Assembly: GCA_963663375.1 (NCBI GenBank)
Contig: OY760195.1
Coordinates: 186,001 to 250,000 of the forward strand
DNA from: JAYREN01 sp963663375
GTDB lineage: Bacteria; Acidobacteriota; Holophagae; Holophagales; Holophagaceae
Length of the DNA: 64,000 nucleotides
Direction: 5' to 3'
Shown: one piece after another, positions 51,768 through 60,690 of the stretch
Numbering within the stretch: position 1 is the stretch's first letter
Layout of the letters: each line of letters opens with the position of its first letter
Position numbers and translations under genes: made by a program
The notes under the pieces: generated by a model
Told to the model about the DNA's origin: nothing
The model's input: the letters and a program-made list of their open reading frames with translations, nothing else
Database searches by the model: none

Positions 51768-52538
51768 ATGACCTTCAATCTTTCCCTTTCCGGCAAGCGG
51801 ATCCTCATCACCGGCGGCAGCCGGGGCATCGGCGAGGCCACCGTGCGCCTGCTTGTGCACCTCGGCGCGCGGGTGGCCTTCACGTATCAGATCCGCAGCG
51901 ATGCGGCCGAGGCCCTGGTGGAGTCCCTGCGAGCCGAGGGCCACGAGGTGCTGGCCTTCCCGGCCAATCAGCGCTCCCGGGAGGATGCCAAGAGCGTGGT
52001 GCGTTCCCTCGAAACGGCCTGGGGCGGTCTCGATGCCTTCGTGGGCAACGCGGGCGTCTGGCTGCCAACCCCCGCCGAACTGGGGGATGAAGGCAATCTG
52101 GAGGCCGTGCTGGAGACCAACCTCACGGGGCTCTTCCGCTGGCACGCGGAGATCATTCCGGCCCTCAAGCGGGCCGGGGGCGGCAATATCGTGTTGATCT
52201 CCAGCACCGCCGGGCAGCGGGGCGAGGCGGGCTACGGCGCCTATGCCGCCAGCAAGGGAGCCGTGATTTCGCTCACCAAGACGCTGGCCACGGAACTTGG
52301 CCCCTCGGGCATCCGCGTGAACTGTGTGGCGCCCGGCTGGGTGGACACGGATCTTTCGGCTTCGGCCCTCCGGGTGGATCCGGCCCAGCGCAAGAAGGTG
52401 GAGGCCATCTTCCCCCTGAGCCACATTCCCGTGGCCGAGGACATCGCGGGTCCCATCGCCTTCCTGCTCAGCGACTGGGCCGTGGCCGTGCATGGTGAAA
52501 TCCTCAACGTGAACGGGGGCACGGTGCTCTGCGGTTAG
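51768..52538 (+). CDS. SDR-family oxidoreductase (FabG-like)
   Basis: 256 residues. TGGSRGIGEATV, NAGVWLP, ISSTAGQRGEAGYGAYAASK with the catalytic Tyr-Lys, VAPGWVDTDLS and the terminal NVNGGTVLCG. The fold and motifs are of the 3-oxoacyl-ACP reductase/glucose dehydrogenase-like group; the substrate is unknown. It is separated from the methionine operon by a hairpin and a repeat half-copy, so it is probably transcribed separately. Confidence 0.88.
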   Translation: MTFNLSLSGKRILITGGSRGIGEATVRLLVHLGARVAFTYQIRSDAAEALVESLRAEGHEVLAFPANQRSREDAKSVVRSLETAWGGLDAFVGNAGVWLPTPAELGDEGNLEAVLETNLTGLFRWHAEIIPALKRAGGGNIVLISSTAGQRGEAGYGAYAASKGAVISLTKTLATELGPSGIRVNCVAPGWVDTDLSASALRVDPAQRKKVEAIFPLSHIPVAEDIAGPIAFLLSDWAVAVHGEILNVNGGTVLCG

Positions 52539-52591
52539 CGATTCTGGGCGCGGATAGGCCGGCTTTGTGGTTCCATGGTGAGGACTCAGGA

Positions 52592-53560
52592 ATGACCATG
52601 GAACCCGAACGCCAGCCCCCCCCCGATGTCGCCGCCGATGATGAGGCCCTTGGCCTCATCGGGCCATGGGCCTTCCTTAAAAGGGCCCTGGCCGGTGGTT
52701 TTTCGGGGGCCGGCCTTCAGTTGTTGATGGCCTGGCTGGGCTTCCAGATCCTTTCCAGCTCCCTGTGGGCCCAGCACCTGCGGGGCCTCGCCGGATGGAG
52801 CAGCCTGCCGACCTTCTGGGGTGAGCAGCTTTCGGCCCGGGACGTCTGGGAATTGGTGGTGAACGGCAAGCTGGGGGAGCATCCCATCGGTTTCTGGACT
52901 GCGCTCTTCGCCATGGGCTTCCTGGTCTGGGCGCTCTGGGCGGGCTGGAGGGTCCAGGCGAAGGCCCTCGGCACGCCCGCGGGGTTCGGACCCTGGGCGC
53001 TGGGCTTCGTGGATGCCCTGCTGATCGGCCTTCTGCCCATCCTGCTGGTGGAAGGGGCCCTGGCCTGGTGCCTGGGCAAGATGGGTGATACCGGGATCCA
53101 GGGGCTCGGATGGCTGAATCTGGTGGGCGGAACCCTGCTTCGCCTCACGGCCGTTTCGGCCTTCCTGCTCCAGTGGTGGCTCTGTCGAGCCAGTCGGGCC
53201 GGGGCTGCCTCGGGAGGTTTCCGGATGGGCTCCTGGGCGGTCCTCGGGCGTCACTACGGCCACAGTTTCCTGCGGCTCTGGCTGAACGGCCTCCAGTGGG
53301 CGCTGCTCCTGGCGGGTGGCGTGGTGGTGCGCTTCGGTCTGCATTTCCTGGTGCTGGTGTTGGCCTGGAGGTGGGGCGGCGCCACTCCTGCAAAAGTGTG
53401 GGCCTTTCTCGCCCTTCAGGCTTTGGCCACCTTGGTGTCCGCCTGGGTGATGGGCTGGATGCTGCGAGTTGTGGCGCTCTTCTGGCGCCATGACGCGGCG
53501 GTGAGAGACGAAATCCGATCCCTTCGGCGGCGCGCAGCCGGCGAAGTTGTCGAGGCGTGA
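52592..53560 (+). CDS. Integral membrane protein of unknown function
   Basis: 322 residues from the ATG at 52592 (GAGGA seven bases upstream). About six membrane helices (residues about 30-55, 105-125, 140-165, 175-205, 230-260, 270-300), with Trp-rich segments (WALWAGWR, LLQWWLCR). The C-terminal tail is basic (IRSLRRRAA). I do not recognise the family. The following gene overlaps or begins within its last codons. Confidence 0.6.
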   Translation: MTMEPERQPPPDVAADDEALGLIGPWAFLKRALAGGFSGAGLQLLMAWLGFQILSSSLWAQHLRGLAGWSSLPTFWGEQLSARDVWELVVNGKLGEHPIGFWTALFAMGFLVWALWAGWRVQAKALGTPAGFGPWALGFVDALLIGLLPILLVEGALAWCLGKMGDTGIQGLGWLNLVGGTLLRLTAVSAFLLQWWLCRASRAGAASGGFRMGSWAVLGRHYGHSFLRLWLNGLQWALLLAGGVVVRFGLHFLVLVLAWRWGGATPAKVWAFLALQALATLVSAWVMGWMLRVVALFWRHDAAVRDEIRSLRRRAAGEVVEA

Positions 53561-53570
53561 GGTGCAGACC

Positions 53571-54365
53571 GTGAACTCGAGAATTGCGGCCGTTTTCTTC
53601 CTGAGTCTGGCGCTGGCTGCCCAGAACACACCCAAATTGCAGCGGGGCCAGCCTGTTCCCGTGACAGATGTCATCGCGGATGATCCTGCCGTTGCCAAGG
53701 TCATCGCACCCCTTAGCGCCGAGCTTCGCGCCAGTTTCGGCAAGGAACTGGTGGTTGCGCCCCAGGGACTCTTTCGGGGCAGGGGGGGCGAGGAGAACCT
53801 GCTGGGCTACTGGGTGGCGGATCTCATGCGGGAACGCGCTCAGCAGATCCTGGGCGCCCCGGTGCCCTTCGCCATCACCAACTCCGGGGGTCTGCGGGGA
53901 AACATCCGCCCCGGCGTAGTTAAGATCGCCGACATCTACGAAGTGATGCCCTTCGAAAACGAACTGGTGGTGGCGGAGTACACCGGGGCGGAGATTCTCC
54001 AGATCGTGAAGGATGGCATCTATCGGCGCATGGGCGAGCCTTGCTCGGGCATCAAGGCCGAGGTAACGGGCACGGTGGAGAAGCCGGAGTTCACAATCCG
54101 CTGGAGCGATGGCACCCCCATCGATCCCCAGGCCATGGTGAAGGTGGCCCTCACGGACTATCTGCTCTCCAGTGGGGACGGGATGTCGGCGCTCCAGAAG
54201 GGGCGTCGCCCCATCACTACGGGCATTCCCTTGCGCGACCTGCTGCTGGACGGCTGCGCTCGACTGGGGACTCTCAAGACGCCCCTCTTACCCCCTGCCG
54301 CTCAGCGCTTTGTATTCACCCCTGAGATTCGGCAGGCCATTCGCGACAAGAAATTGAGCCGGTAG
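53571..54365 (+). CDS. 5'-nucleotidase C-terminal domain protein, exported
   Basis: 264 residues from the GTG at 53571 with a signal peptide (MNSRIAAVFFLSLALAA); a GTG at 53562 is the alternative. The protein is only the substrate-binding, C-terminal domain of UshA-like 5'-nucleotidases: ENLLGYWVADLMRE, ITNSGGLRGNIRPG, VMPFENELVV, TDYLLSSGDGM. It lacks the metallophosphatase domain, which the next gene supplies. The two products likely form a periplasmic nucleotidase. Confidence 0.85.
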   Translation: MNSRIAAVFFLSLALAAQNTPKLQRGQPVPVTDVIADDPAVAKVIAPLSAELRASFGKELVVAPQGLFRGRGGEENLLGYWVADLMRERAQQILGAPVPFAITNSGGLRGNIRPGVVKIADIYEVMPFENELVVAEYTGAEILQIVKDGIYRRMGEPCSGIKAEVTGTVEKPEFTIRWSDGTPIDPQAMVKVALTDYLLSSGDGMSALQKGRRPITTGIPLRDLLLDGCARLGTLKTPLLPPAAQRFVFTPEIRQAIRDKKLSR

Positions 54366-54373
54366 GAGCAACC

Positions 54374-55279
54374 ATGGAACGCCGGAACTTCCTCGCAGGC
54401 CTGGGAGCCATCGGTATGGCCTCCTGCGTCCCCTTGCGCCGGGGGAATGCCCTCACCGATGCCCGCCTGACTCTGCTGCACACCAACGACACCCATTCCC
54501 GGATCGAGCCCTTTGGTCCAGGCAATGGCGCGCTCTCCGGCAAGGGGGGCATGGCTCGCAGGGCCACCCTTGTGAAGGAACTCCGGGCCCAGCTCGGCAA
54601 TGTGCTGCTGCTGGATGCGGGCGATGTCTTCCAGGGCACACCTTACTTCAACAAATACAAGGGCTCCCTGGACTACCAGTTGATGTCCATGGTGGGCTAC
54701 GATGCCGCCACCTTGGGCAATCACGACTTCGACAATGGCGTAGAGGGGCTGCTCGCCGCCATGGTGGAGGCCAAATTTCCCTTCGTGAACTGCAACCTGG
54801 ACATGAAAGGCGCCCCCGCCTTGGGGAAGCGCGTACAACCCTGGCTCGTGAAGGAGCTTCCGGGTGTGAGGGTCGGCATTACGGGCGTCTGCGTGGATTT
54901 CAAGGGGCTCGTGGCGCCCAAGAACCACGAGGGCGTGGTCTGGATGGATCCCTTCGAGAGCCTCAAGCCCGTGGTCAAGCATCTGCGGGAGCGGGAGAAG
55001 GTGGACATGGTGGTGCTGCTCTCCCACCTGGGCCACGACCTGAAAGGTCTGGCCTGGGATGACCTCTCCCTGGCTCCGAAATTGCCCGGTGTCGATGTGA
55101 TCATCGGCGGGCACAGTCACACCTTTCTGGAGGAGCCCGTCCGGATCAAGCACGCGGCTGGAGAAACGCTGATCTTCCAGGTGGGCTTCGGCGGCGTGAA
55201 CCTGGGCCGCCTTGACTTCACGGTGAGCAGGGGCGTGGTGAAGGCCGCCAGCGGCGCCGCGGTCCCCGTGATGGCCTGA
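54374..55279 (+). CDS. Metallophosphatase (5'-nucleotidase N-terminal domain), exported
   Basis: 301 residues. A Tat-like leader MERRNFLAGLGAIGMASC ends at a Cys that may be lipidated. Calcineurin-like phosphatase motifs: LLHTNDTHSRIEP, LLDAGDVFQGTPY, LGNHDFDNG and IIGGHSHTFL, giving the full binuclear metal site. It lacks the C-terminal nucleotide-binding domain carried by the gene before it. The order (C-domain gene first, N-domain gene second) is the reverse of the fused protein. Confidence 0.88.
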   Translation: MERRNFLAGLGAIGMASCVPLRRGNALTDARLTLLHTNDTHSRIEPFGPGNGALSGKGGMARRATLVKELRAQLGNVLLLDAGDVFQGTPYFNKYKGSLDYQLMSMVGYDAATLGNHDFDNGVEGLLAAMVEAKFPFVNCNLDMKGAPALGKRVQPWLVKELPGVRVGITGVCVDFKGLVAPKNHEGVVWMDPFESLKPVVKHLREREKVDMVVLLSHLGHDLKGLAWDDLSLAPKLPGVDVIIGGHSHTFLEEPVRIKHAAGETLIFQVGFGGVNLGRLDFTVSRGVVKAASGAAVPVMA

Positions 55280-55291
55280 CCAGACGGGGCA

Positions 55292-55334
55292 AAGGGGGGA
55301 CATCGCGACCGCAGGAAGCAGGCGGTCCCCCCTT
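55292..55334. terminator. Bidirectional terminator-like hairpin
   Basis: AAGGGGGGAC / GTCCCCCCTT stem of 10 bp with a loop of 23 bases, between the stops of the convergent metallophosphatase and ABC ATPase genes. A related structure, sharing AGGCGGTCCCCC, lies at 56691-56731. Confidence 0.6.
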
Positions 55335-55341
55335 GGTCATG

Positions 55342-56259
55342 TCAGCGGGCGAGGCACTGTATGCCGTCTTCGGGTTGGCCCCGCCAGGGGATCGTTTGGT
55401 TGCATTCGAGCCTGCCCACGGGGCAGCGAGGCCTGAAGGGGCAGCCGAGGGGCCGCCGTTCCGGAGCTTCGAGAAACCCGGACTCGGTGGATGGTTCACC
55501 CCTGGACGCCGCCAGCAGGCGCCGAGTGTAAGGGTGGGCCGGAGTCTGGAGGACCCGCTCCGTCGGCCCCGCTTCGAGCACTTCGCCCCCGTAGAACACG
55601 ATCACCCGATCGGCCATGGTCTGGGCCACGACGTGATCGTGGGTGATCCACAGCCAGCCGAGCCTTCGATGGCGCTGAAGCTCCGCCAGGAGGGTCAGGA
55701 ATTCGGCCTGCAGATTGGGATCCAGGGCCGTGGTTGGCTCGTCCAGCACCAGCAGTTCCGGATCGCAGGACAGGGCGATGGCCAGGGCGACTCGTTGGCG
55801 CTGGCCACCGCTGAGTTCCCCGGGCAGCCGTCGGAGAAAGGCCGGTGTCTGCGGGAGTTGCAGCCTCGTCAGCAGAGGGGCCAGTCGATCAAGGGCGGCT
55901 CGCCGGGACTCGTGCATGTGAATCCAGGGGAGGAGTGTGAGTTGGGCATCGAGGCTCAGGATGGGATTGAGGGCCCCCAGGGGGTCCTGAGGCACCCAGC
56001 CCAGGCGACGCCCCCGAATGCGGTCCCGGGCCGAACTGGGGCGATCCAGGGGCACACCGAAGGCCTCCAGGGTGCCTTCGGTCTGGATCACGCCCGGGGG
56101 CAGCACCCCGAAGATGGCCTGGGCCAGCAGGCTCTTCCCCGATCCCGACTCGCCCAAAAGGGCGATGCGTTCGCCAGGGTGCAGGGCAAGGGTGAGGGGG
56201 GCAACCAGGCGCACCCCATCCCTGCGGCACAGGCCCAAGCCATTGATAAAAAGGGTCAT
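55342..56259 (-). CDS. Oligopeptide/dipeptide ABC transporter ATP-binding protein (orphan)
   Basis: 305 residues. Walker A GESGSGKSL, signature LSGGQRQRVALA, Walker B LLVLDEPTTALD and switch His in ITHDH. The C-terminal CPFRPRCPVGRLEC is the cluster-like oligopeptide-ABC extension of OppD/DppD proteins. There is no permease or binding-protein gene nearby, so it is an orphan in this window; partners may lie elsewhere. Function as a peptide or nickel importer is inferred from family. Confidence 0.87.
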   Translation of the reverse strand: MTLFINGLGLCRRDGVRLVAPLTLALHPGERIALLGESGSGKSLLAQAIFGVLPPGVIQTEGTLEAFGVPLDRPSSARDRIRGRRLGWVPQDPLGALNPILSLDAQLTLLPWIHMHESRRAALDRLAPLLTRLQLPQTPAFLRRLPGELSGGQRQRVALAIALSCDPELLVLDEPTTALDPNLQAEFLTLLAELQRHRRLGWLWITHDHVVAQTMADRVIVFYGGEVLEAGPTERVLQTPAHPYTRRLLAASRGEPSTESGFLEAPERRPLGCPFRPRCPVGRLECNQTIPWRGQPEDGIQCLAR

Positions 56260-56379
56260 AGAAAAAGCAGCTTAGCAGCGCTTGGGGGTGGGAGCCTTCC
56301 CTTGACGGGGGAAAACCCGGGAGTACCCTTCTTCCAGATCGAGGCACTAACTCAGTGCAACGCCCACTTTGGAGGATGC

Positions 56380-56613
56380 ATGGACTTTCTGAAGCCTGAC
56401 GTTCAGGAACGCCTGTCGAAGGATCACTTCGAGTTCCGAAAGCTGATGGAAGAGCACACGGCTGCGGACCAGCGGCTCCAGTGCCTGGTCAACAAGGTTC
56501 GGCTCACCTCCCAGGAATCCCTGGAAGAGGCCGCCCTGAAGAAGGCCAAGCTCCGGGCCAAGGAGCGGATCTACCAGATCGTGCTCGAGGATTCCAAGCA
56601 CCGCAGTCAGTAA
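56380..56613 (+). CDS. DUF465 (YdcH-like) small helical protein
   Basis: 77 residues from the ATG at 56380, four bases after GGAGG; the in-frame upstream region has no start. An all-alpha hairpin: KDHFEFRKLMEEHTAADQRL, then KKAKLRAKERIYQIV. DUF465 proteins are small, widespread in Gram-negatives and of unknown function. It stands alone and is followed by a strong terminator. Confidence 0.8.
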   Translation: MDFLKPDVQERLSKDHFEFRKLMEEHTAADQRLQCLVNKVRLTSQESLEEAALKKAKLRAKERIYQIVLEDSKHRSQ

Positions 56614-56646
56614 GGCAAGGATTGACGTTGGCGCAGGCGCGCCCTG

Positions 56647-56684
56647 AACGAACAAGGCCCCGGGTCGCTCCGGGGCCTTCGTTC
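56647..56684. terminator. Hairpin terminator after the DUF465 gene
   Basis: Stem AAGGCCCCGG / CCGGGGCCTT with loop GTCGCT, extended by GAACGAA / TTCGTTC flanks. It lies 34 bases after the DUF465 stop. Confidence 0.8.
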
Positions 56685-56690
56685 ATCTAC

Positions 56691-56731
56691 GAGGGGGGTA
56701 GAGGTTGCGAAGCAACCAGGCGGTCCCCCTT
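56691..56731. terminator. Second hairpin, facing hutI
   Basis: An inner stem GGTTGC-GAA-GCAACC (56703-56717) lies between GGGGGG and CCCCC blocks. Read from the minus strand it follows the hutI stop by about nine bases, as a terminator would. It resembles the hairpin at 55292-55334. Confidence 0.55.
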
Positions 56732-56739
56732 CGTTCACG

Positions 56740-57948
56740 TCAGGCGGTAATGATCGCCGGGGTGTAGGCCTCGCCCATCCAGTAGACCAGTTCCAAAGGG
56801 TGCTTGACGTCCCAGAGCGCCACCTTGGCCTGGGCGCCGGGGTGGAGGTGGCCCAGATCCTCCCGTCCCAGACTGTGGGCGGCGTGGAGTGTCATGGCCG
56901 TGAAGGCCTCCTCAAAGGTCATACGGAGTTGCAGGCAGCCCAGGCGCAGGATCAGGAGCGGATCCAGGCAGGCGCAGGAGCCGGGGTTGAAGTCCGAGGC
57001 CAGGGCCACCCGGCAGCCGGCCTCGATCATCTTTCGGGCCGGGGCGAAATCGCGCATTCCTAGGAAGAGCGTGGTGGCGGGCAGCAGAGTCGGCGTGACC
57101 CCAGCCGCCGCCATGGCCTTCATGCCCGTCTCGGAGCAGAACATGAGGTGATCGGCGCTGGCGGCGCCCAGTTCGGCCGCCAGTTCTCCGCCGCCGGTGT
57201 GGCAGAATTCGTCCGCATGGATGCGCGGCGTGAGGCCCAGCTTGCGCCCGCTCTCGAGGATCCGGCGGCCGTGCTCCGGGGTGAAGACCCCCTTTTCCAC
57301 AAACACATCACAGAAGCGGGCCACGCCGGGAAAGCGCCGCACCAGCTCGGGCTGCCACTCGTCGGCGACTACCTGGATGAAGCGGTCGGGATCGCCCGCG
57401 AATTCCGGGGGCAGATCATGGGCAGGCATGAGGGTGACATCCAGGCTCCAGCCCCGTCCCTGGAGTTCGGCGTAGGCCTCCAGCAGGCGGGATTCGGCCT
57501 CCATAGCCAAGCCATAGCCGGTCTTGGCCTCTAGATGAACCACGCCCTTGCGGGCCAGTTTCTGCAGGCGCTCCTCGCCGATTTCGACCAGCTCATCCAC
57601 GGAGGCCAGTCGGGTGGCCCGGACCGTCTCGCGGATCCCGCCGCCCTGGGCGGCGAGCTCGGCGTAAGTGACTCCGTGCAGGCGCTGGTTGAATTCCTGG
57701 CTGCGATCCCCGCCAAAGAGCAGGTGCGTGTGGGGATCCACGAAGCCCGGAGTCGCCCAGCGCCCTCGGCCGTCGATTTCCTCGGCATCCTCCCATTCCT
57801 TCGGAAGGTCCGAACGGAGGCCCAGCCAGCCAATGCGCCCATCCTGGATGCCCAGGGCTGGATCCTCCAGGGTCTGGGTGGCCCAGGGGGTGGTGGGATC
57901 AGGGGTGAAGAGCCCCTTGAGATTGGTGAGGACCTGTTTCGCACGCAT
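56740..57948 (-). CDS. hutI: Imidazolonepropionase
   Basis: 402 residues, normal length. Amidohydrolase fold with the metal-binding DPHTHLLFGGDRS, HLEAKTGYGLAMEAE, HADEFCHTGGGELA and SDFNPGSC. It opens the ring of 4-imidazolone-5-propionate to N-formimino-glutamate in histidine degradation. No hutU, hutH or hutG gene is in the window. Confidence 0.95.
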   Translation of the reverse strand: MRAKQVLTNLKGLFTPDPTTPWATQTLEDPALGIQDGRIGWLGLRSDLPKEWEDAEEIDGRGRWATPGFVDPHTHLLFGGDRSQEFNQRLHGVTYAELAAQGGGIRETVRATRLASVDELVEIGEERLQKLARKGVVHLEAKTGYGLAMEAESRLLEAYAELQGRGWSLDVTLMPAHDLPPEFAGDPDRFIQVVADEWQPELVRRFPGVARFCDVFVEKGVFTPEHGRRILESGRKLGLTPRIHADEFCHTGGGELAAELGAASADHLMFCSETGMKAMAAAGVTPTLLPATTLFLGMRDFAPARKMIEAGCRVALASDFNPGSCACLDPLLILRLGCLQLRMTFEEAFTAMTLHAAHSLGREDLGHLHPGAQAKVALWDVKHPLELVYWMGEAYTPAIITA

Positions 57949-58079
57949 GGCTCCATTTTGCCATCCATCCGGGAAATTCCGCCGCCTTGCTATGCTTCCA
58001 GGCGATCACCCTGTGAATTCGCAGGAACCTTGAATCTCTGGCGTCAGCACAACTGGCCTCGTGCCGATCGGGGGTATCG

Positions 58080-58886
58080 ATGTGGAAGACATTCCTTTTC
58101 GTCTGCTGGGTGGCTGCATCCGCGGTGTCAGCCCAGGCTCCCGCTTCCGCTCCCAGGGCGGAAGCGCCTGTGCTCATGCCCGGCGAGGGGCTGGCTGCGG
58201 CAGGCCCCGATGGGGCGGTTCAGACCTACGGTGACGCCACCCGCGAGGCCCCCATGGGCGACCTGGCCAAGCTGCTCTGGATGCGCCTTGAAGGGGATGA
58301 ATGGGCCGCCATGGGGGTGGAGTTCAAGTGCACCGGAACCTTGTATGGGCAGCGTTGCTGGCTCGGCAAGGGGCATGGACGGGTGGATCTGGGCCGGGCG
58401 CTGCAAGGGAGCTGCGATCTGGCCTTTCTCGCCTGGGTCCACATGAGCGCCGAACGGGGCCGACGCTTATACGGCGACGGGGTGGCCCGGGTGCGGCTGG
58501 ACGAGGTCTTCGGGCCCTTTGTGGGCAACCGGCTGAAATCCGGAGACGGCTTACCCACCTTCGGTCCCGAGTGGATCCGGGATGGAGATCTGCTCCGCAC
58601 TAGCCCTCAGGCCATGCTGCAGTGGATGCTGGATCCTCACCAGGAAGAAACCATAGCCTTGTGTCGCCGCCATCTCGTGGGCTTTCTCGGCACCATGATC
58701 AAGGGCACCACCTGGTGGGCCATGACCGGCACTGCCCCCGTAATGGGGGCCCCGGGCGAGACCTGCGCCTGGGTCGTGGGCAGCAATGGTCACGTCACCT
58801 GTGTGCTCAGACTCCCCAAGGGCCAGGGGCGTGCCGAGGGGCTGGCGCGATTCCGTACCCTAATGCAGATCTCCGACAAGAAATGA
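58080..58886 (+). CDS. Penicillin-binding-like protein with degenerate active site
   Basis: 268 residues, exported (signal peptide about 1-19). The middle region GHGRVDLGRALQGSCDLAF reads like the SxN region of class B penicillin-binding proteins and class D lactamases (..GHG.vdl..Al..SCn..F). TGTAPVMG follows at the KTG position, here with Met before TG. At the SxxK position the sequence is PMGDLAKLL, with Asp where the serine nucleophile belongs. It is therefore probably a non-catalytic ligand binder or regulator. 64 bases of leader separate it from the upstream gap. Confidence 0.6.
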   Translation: MWKTFLFVCWVAASAVSAQAPASAPRAEAPVLMPGEGLAAAGPDGAVQTYGDATREAPMGDLAKLLWMRLEGDEWAAMGVEFKCTGTLYGQRCWLGKGHGRVDLGRALQGSCDLAFLAWVHMSAERGRRLYGDGVARVRLDEVFGPFVGNRLKSGDGLPTFGPEWIRDGDLLRTSPQAMLQWMLDPHQEETIALCRRHLVGFLGTMIKGTTWWAMTGTAPVMGAPGETCAWVVGSNGHVTCVLRLPKGQGRAEGLARFRTLMQISDKK

Positions 58887-58913
58887 TCCCGCTCACTGTC
58901 CGGGTTTCCTGAC

Positions 58914-59174
58914 ATGAGTGGTCGGCCCTGGTATGTCTACCTCCTGCGTTGCGGGGACGGCACCCTCTACTGTGGGATCGCTCTGGATGTGCAGGCGCGC
59001 CTGAGGCTCCACGAGGTCGGGAAGGGCGCCAAGTACACCCGAGGCCGAACCCCCTTGCAATTGGTGTACACGGAAGCCTGTCCCACAAAAACCGAAGCTC
59101 TGCGTCGGGAACGGGCCATCAAGAAGCTGCCCAGAGCGCGCAAGGCGGCGCTCTGGGCAGTTTCGGCGGGATGA
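58914..59174 (+). CDS. GIY-YIG nuclease-superfamily protein (YhbQ-like)
   Basis: 86 residues. GIY-YIG fold: YVYLLRCGDGTLYCGIALDV, the R/H helix ARLRLHEVGKGAKYTRGR, and EALRRERAIKKLPRARK with the catalytic Glu. Standalone small members such as YhbQ cut or repair branched or damaged DNA in vitro; the in vivo role is unclear. Short gap of 27 bases after the penicillin-binding-like gene. Confidence 0.88.
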   Translation: MSGRPWYVYLLRCGDGTLYCGIALDVQARLRLHEVGKGAKYTRGRTPLQLVYTEACPTKTEALRRERAIKKLPRARKAALWAVSAG

Positions 59175-59181
59175 ATGCGGG

Positions 59182-60690
59182 CTACTTGACCTCGAGTTTG
59201 CGGGCTTCCAGCAGGTTGCCGAGGGCCTTCTCCAGGGTGGTGACGGCCTTGGCGTAGCTGATCTGGGCCTGGAGTTCCCCGCTCTTGGCGGAGTCGAGAT
59301 CGTTCTGCTTGGAGAGCACCAGGAAGTTGGTGCTCATGCCGTTCTCGTACTTCTTCTGCTCGGCGTTGAGGTCCTTCTCCCGGAAGATGCGGGTCTTTTC
59401 GGCGGCCTTCACGGCCTTTTCCGTGGCATCGACATTGCGGAAGGCGGTGCGCACTTCCAGCGTGATGCCCAGTTCGAGATCCCGCACCGACAGTTCGCTG
59501 CCGCGACGGTTGGCTCGGGCCTGGGCCATCAGGCCCCTGGAGGTGCGGTTGGGCAGGGGCATGGAGAAGGTGAGGCCCACGTTATAGCCGGGGTTCTTGG
59601 CCCCCCAGAGATCCGTGTTCACCGGGGAGTAGGTCTCGTGATAGGCGGCAGCCCCGTTATAGCCAAGTGTGAGATCCAGTTGGGGCTTCAGACGGTTATT
59701 GGCCGCGCCTTCAAGGATCTGCTTGGATTCGAGATCGAGCTTGGCGCTCTTGAGCTCTACGCGCCGCTCGAGGGCCATCTTCTCGGCGCCCTTTTCATCG
59801 GTGCTGATGTGGCTGAGGGTGGGTGCATCGGTCAGCTCCAGGCCCGCCGGGCGCTCACTGGAGGGGTAGATTGCGCGGATCAGGGCATCCTTGGTATTGG
59901 CCAACTGGGCCTCGGCAGCGATGATGTCCTGCTGGCGCTGGGCCTCGGCGGCCTCGGCGCTGGTGACCTCGATGGGTGCCAGGGTGCCCACTTCCACCCG
60001 GATCTGGTTCTCCTTGAGCTGCTTCTGGGCGAGGGTAAGGGCCTGCTGCTTGTTCTCCAGGTTGCGCGCGGCATAGACCACATCCCAGTAGAGGGATTCC
60101 GTGCTCGCCACCAGGTCGATGATGGACTTCTGGTACTGGTAATCCGCCGCAATGGCGCCCTTCTTGGCCACGATGACATTCGCCTCGGTGACACTCCGCC
60201 CGAAGCCGTTGAGCAACGCCTGGGTGTAGCTGGCGCTCAGGACACCCGTGTAGGGTCGTGCGGTGGCAAAGCTGCCGACCCCCAGGATGTTTTCGGAGAT
60301 GGATTTGTAGGTGGGGTTGTACGTCATCGCGAACTTGCCACCCCACTCGAAGGGCTTCGCCACGCCCAGGCTCAGCTCTTTCGTGTTGGTGGTGTTGTCG
60401 CCGGTCTCGAAGGTGCTGGTCTGGGAATTGAACTGGTTCTCGAAGTTGAACTTGGAGCGACCCAACCCGGCATAGCCCTTCAGGGTCCAATCGAAGCTGC
60501 CCTGGTTGATCAGGACACCGGCCTTGGAAATCTCTCGATCCTCGGAGGCGATCTTCACCTGCAGGTTGTTCTCCAGCGAGGTCTTGATGGCTTCCTGCAA
60601 GGAGAGGCGAACGGGGCCGGCCGGTGTCGGGCTCTGAGCCACTAGGCCGTAGCAGACCATCAGGGTTGGAAACACACGGGCTCGAAGCAT
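59182..60690 (-). CDS. TolC-family outer-membrane channel
   Basis: 502 residues from the ATG at 60690, after GAGGAG. A signal peptide (FPTLMVCYGLVA) precedes two OEP repeats rich in long helices and amphipathic strands: LSLQEAIKTSLENNLQVKIA, GVASA-like ALIRAIYPSS, and the second, ELKSAKLDLESKQILEGAAN. TolC-type trimers form the exit duct for efflux pumps or type I secretion. No membrane-fusion or inner-membrane pump gene is adjacent. Confidence 0.88.
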   Translation of the reverse strand: MLRARVFPTLMVCYGLVAQSPTPAGPVRLSLQEAIKTSLENNLQVKIASEDREISKAGVLINQGSFDWTLKGYAGLGRSKFNFENQFNSQTSTFETGDNTTNTKELSLGVAKPFEWGGKFAMTYNPTYKSISENILGVGSFATARPYTGVLSASYTQALLNGFGRSVTEANVIVAKKGAIAADYQYQKSIIDLVASTESLYWDVVYAARNLENKQQALTLAQKQLKENQIRVEVGTLAPIEVTSAEAAEAQRQQDIIAAEAQLANTKDALIRAIYPSSERPAGLELTDAPTLSHISTDEKGAEKMALERRVELKSAKLDLESKQILEGAANNRLKPQLDLTLGYNGAAAYHETYSPVNTDLWGAKNPGYNVGLTFSMPLPNRTSRGLMAQARANRRGSELSVRDLELGITLEVRTAFRNVDATEKAVKAAEKTRIFREKDLNAEQKKYENGMSTNFLVLSKQNDLDSAKSGELQAQISYAKAVTTLEKALGNLLEARKLEVK

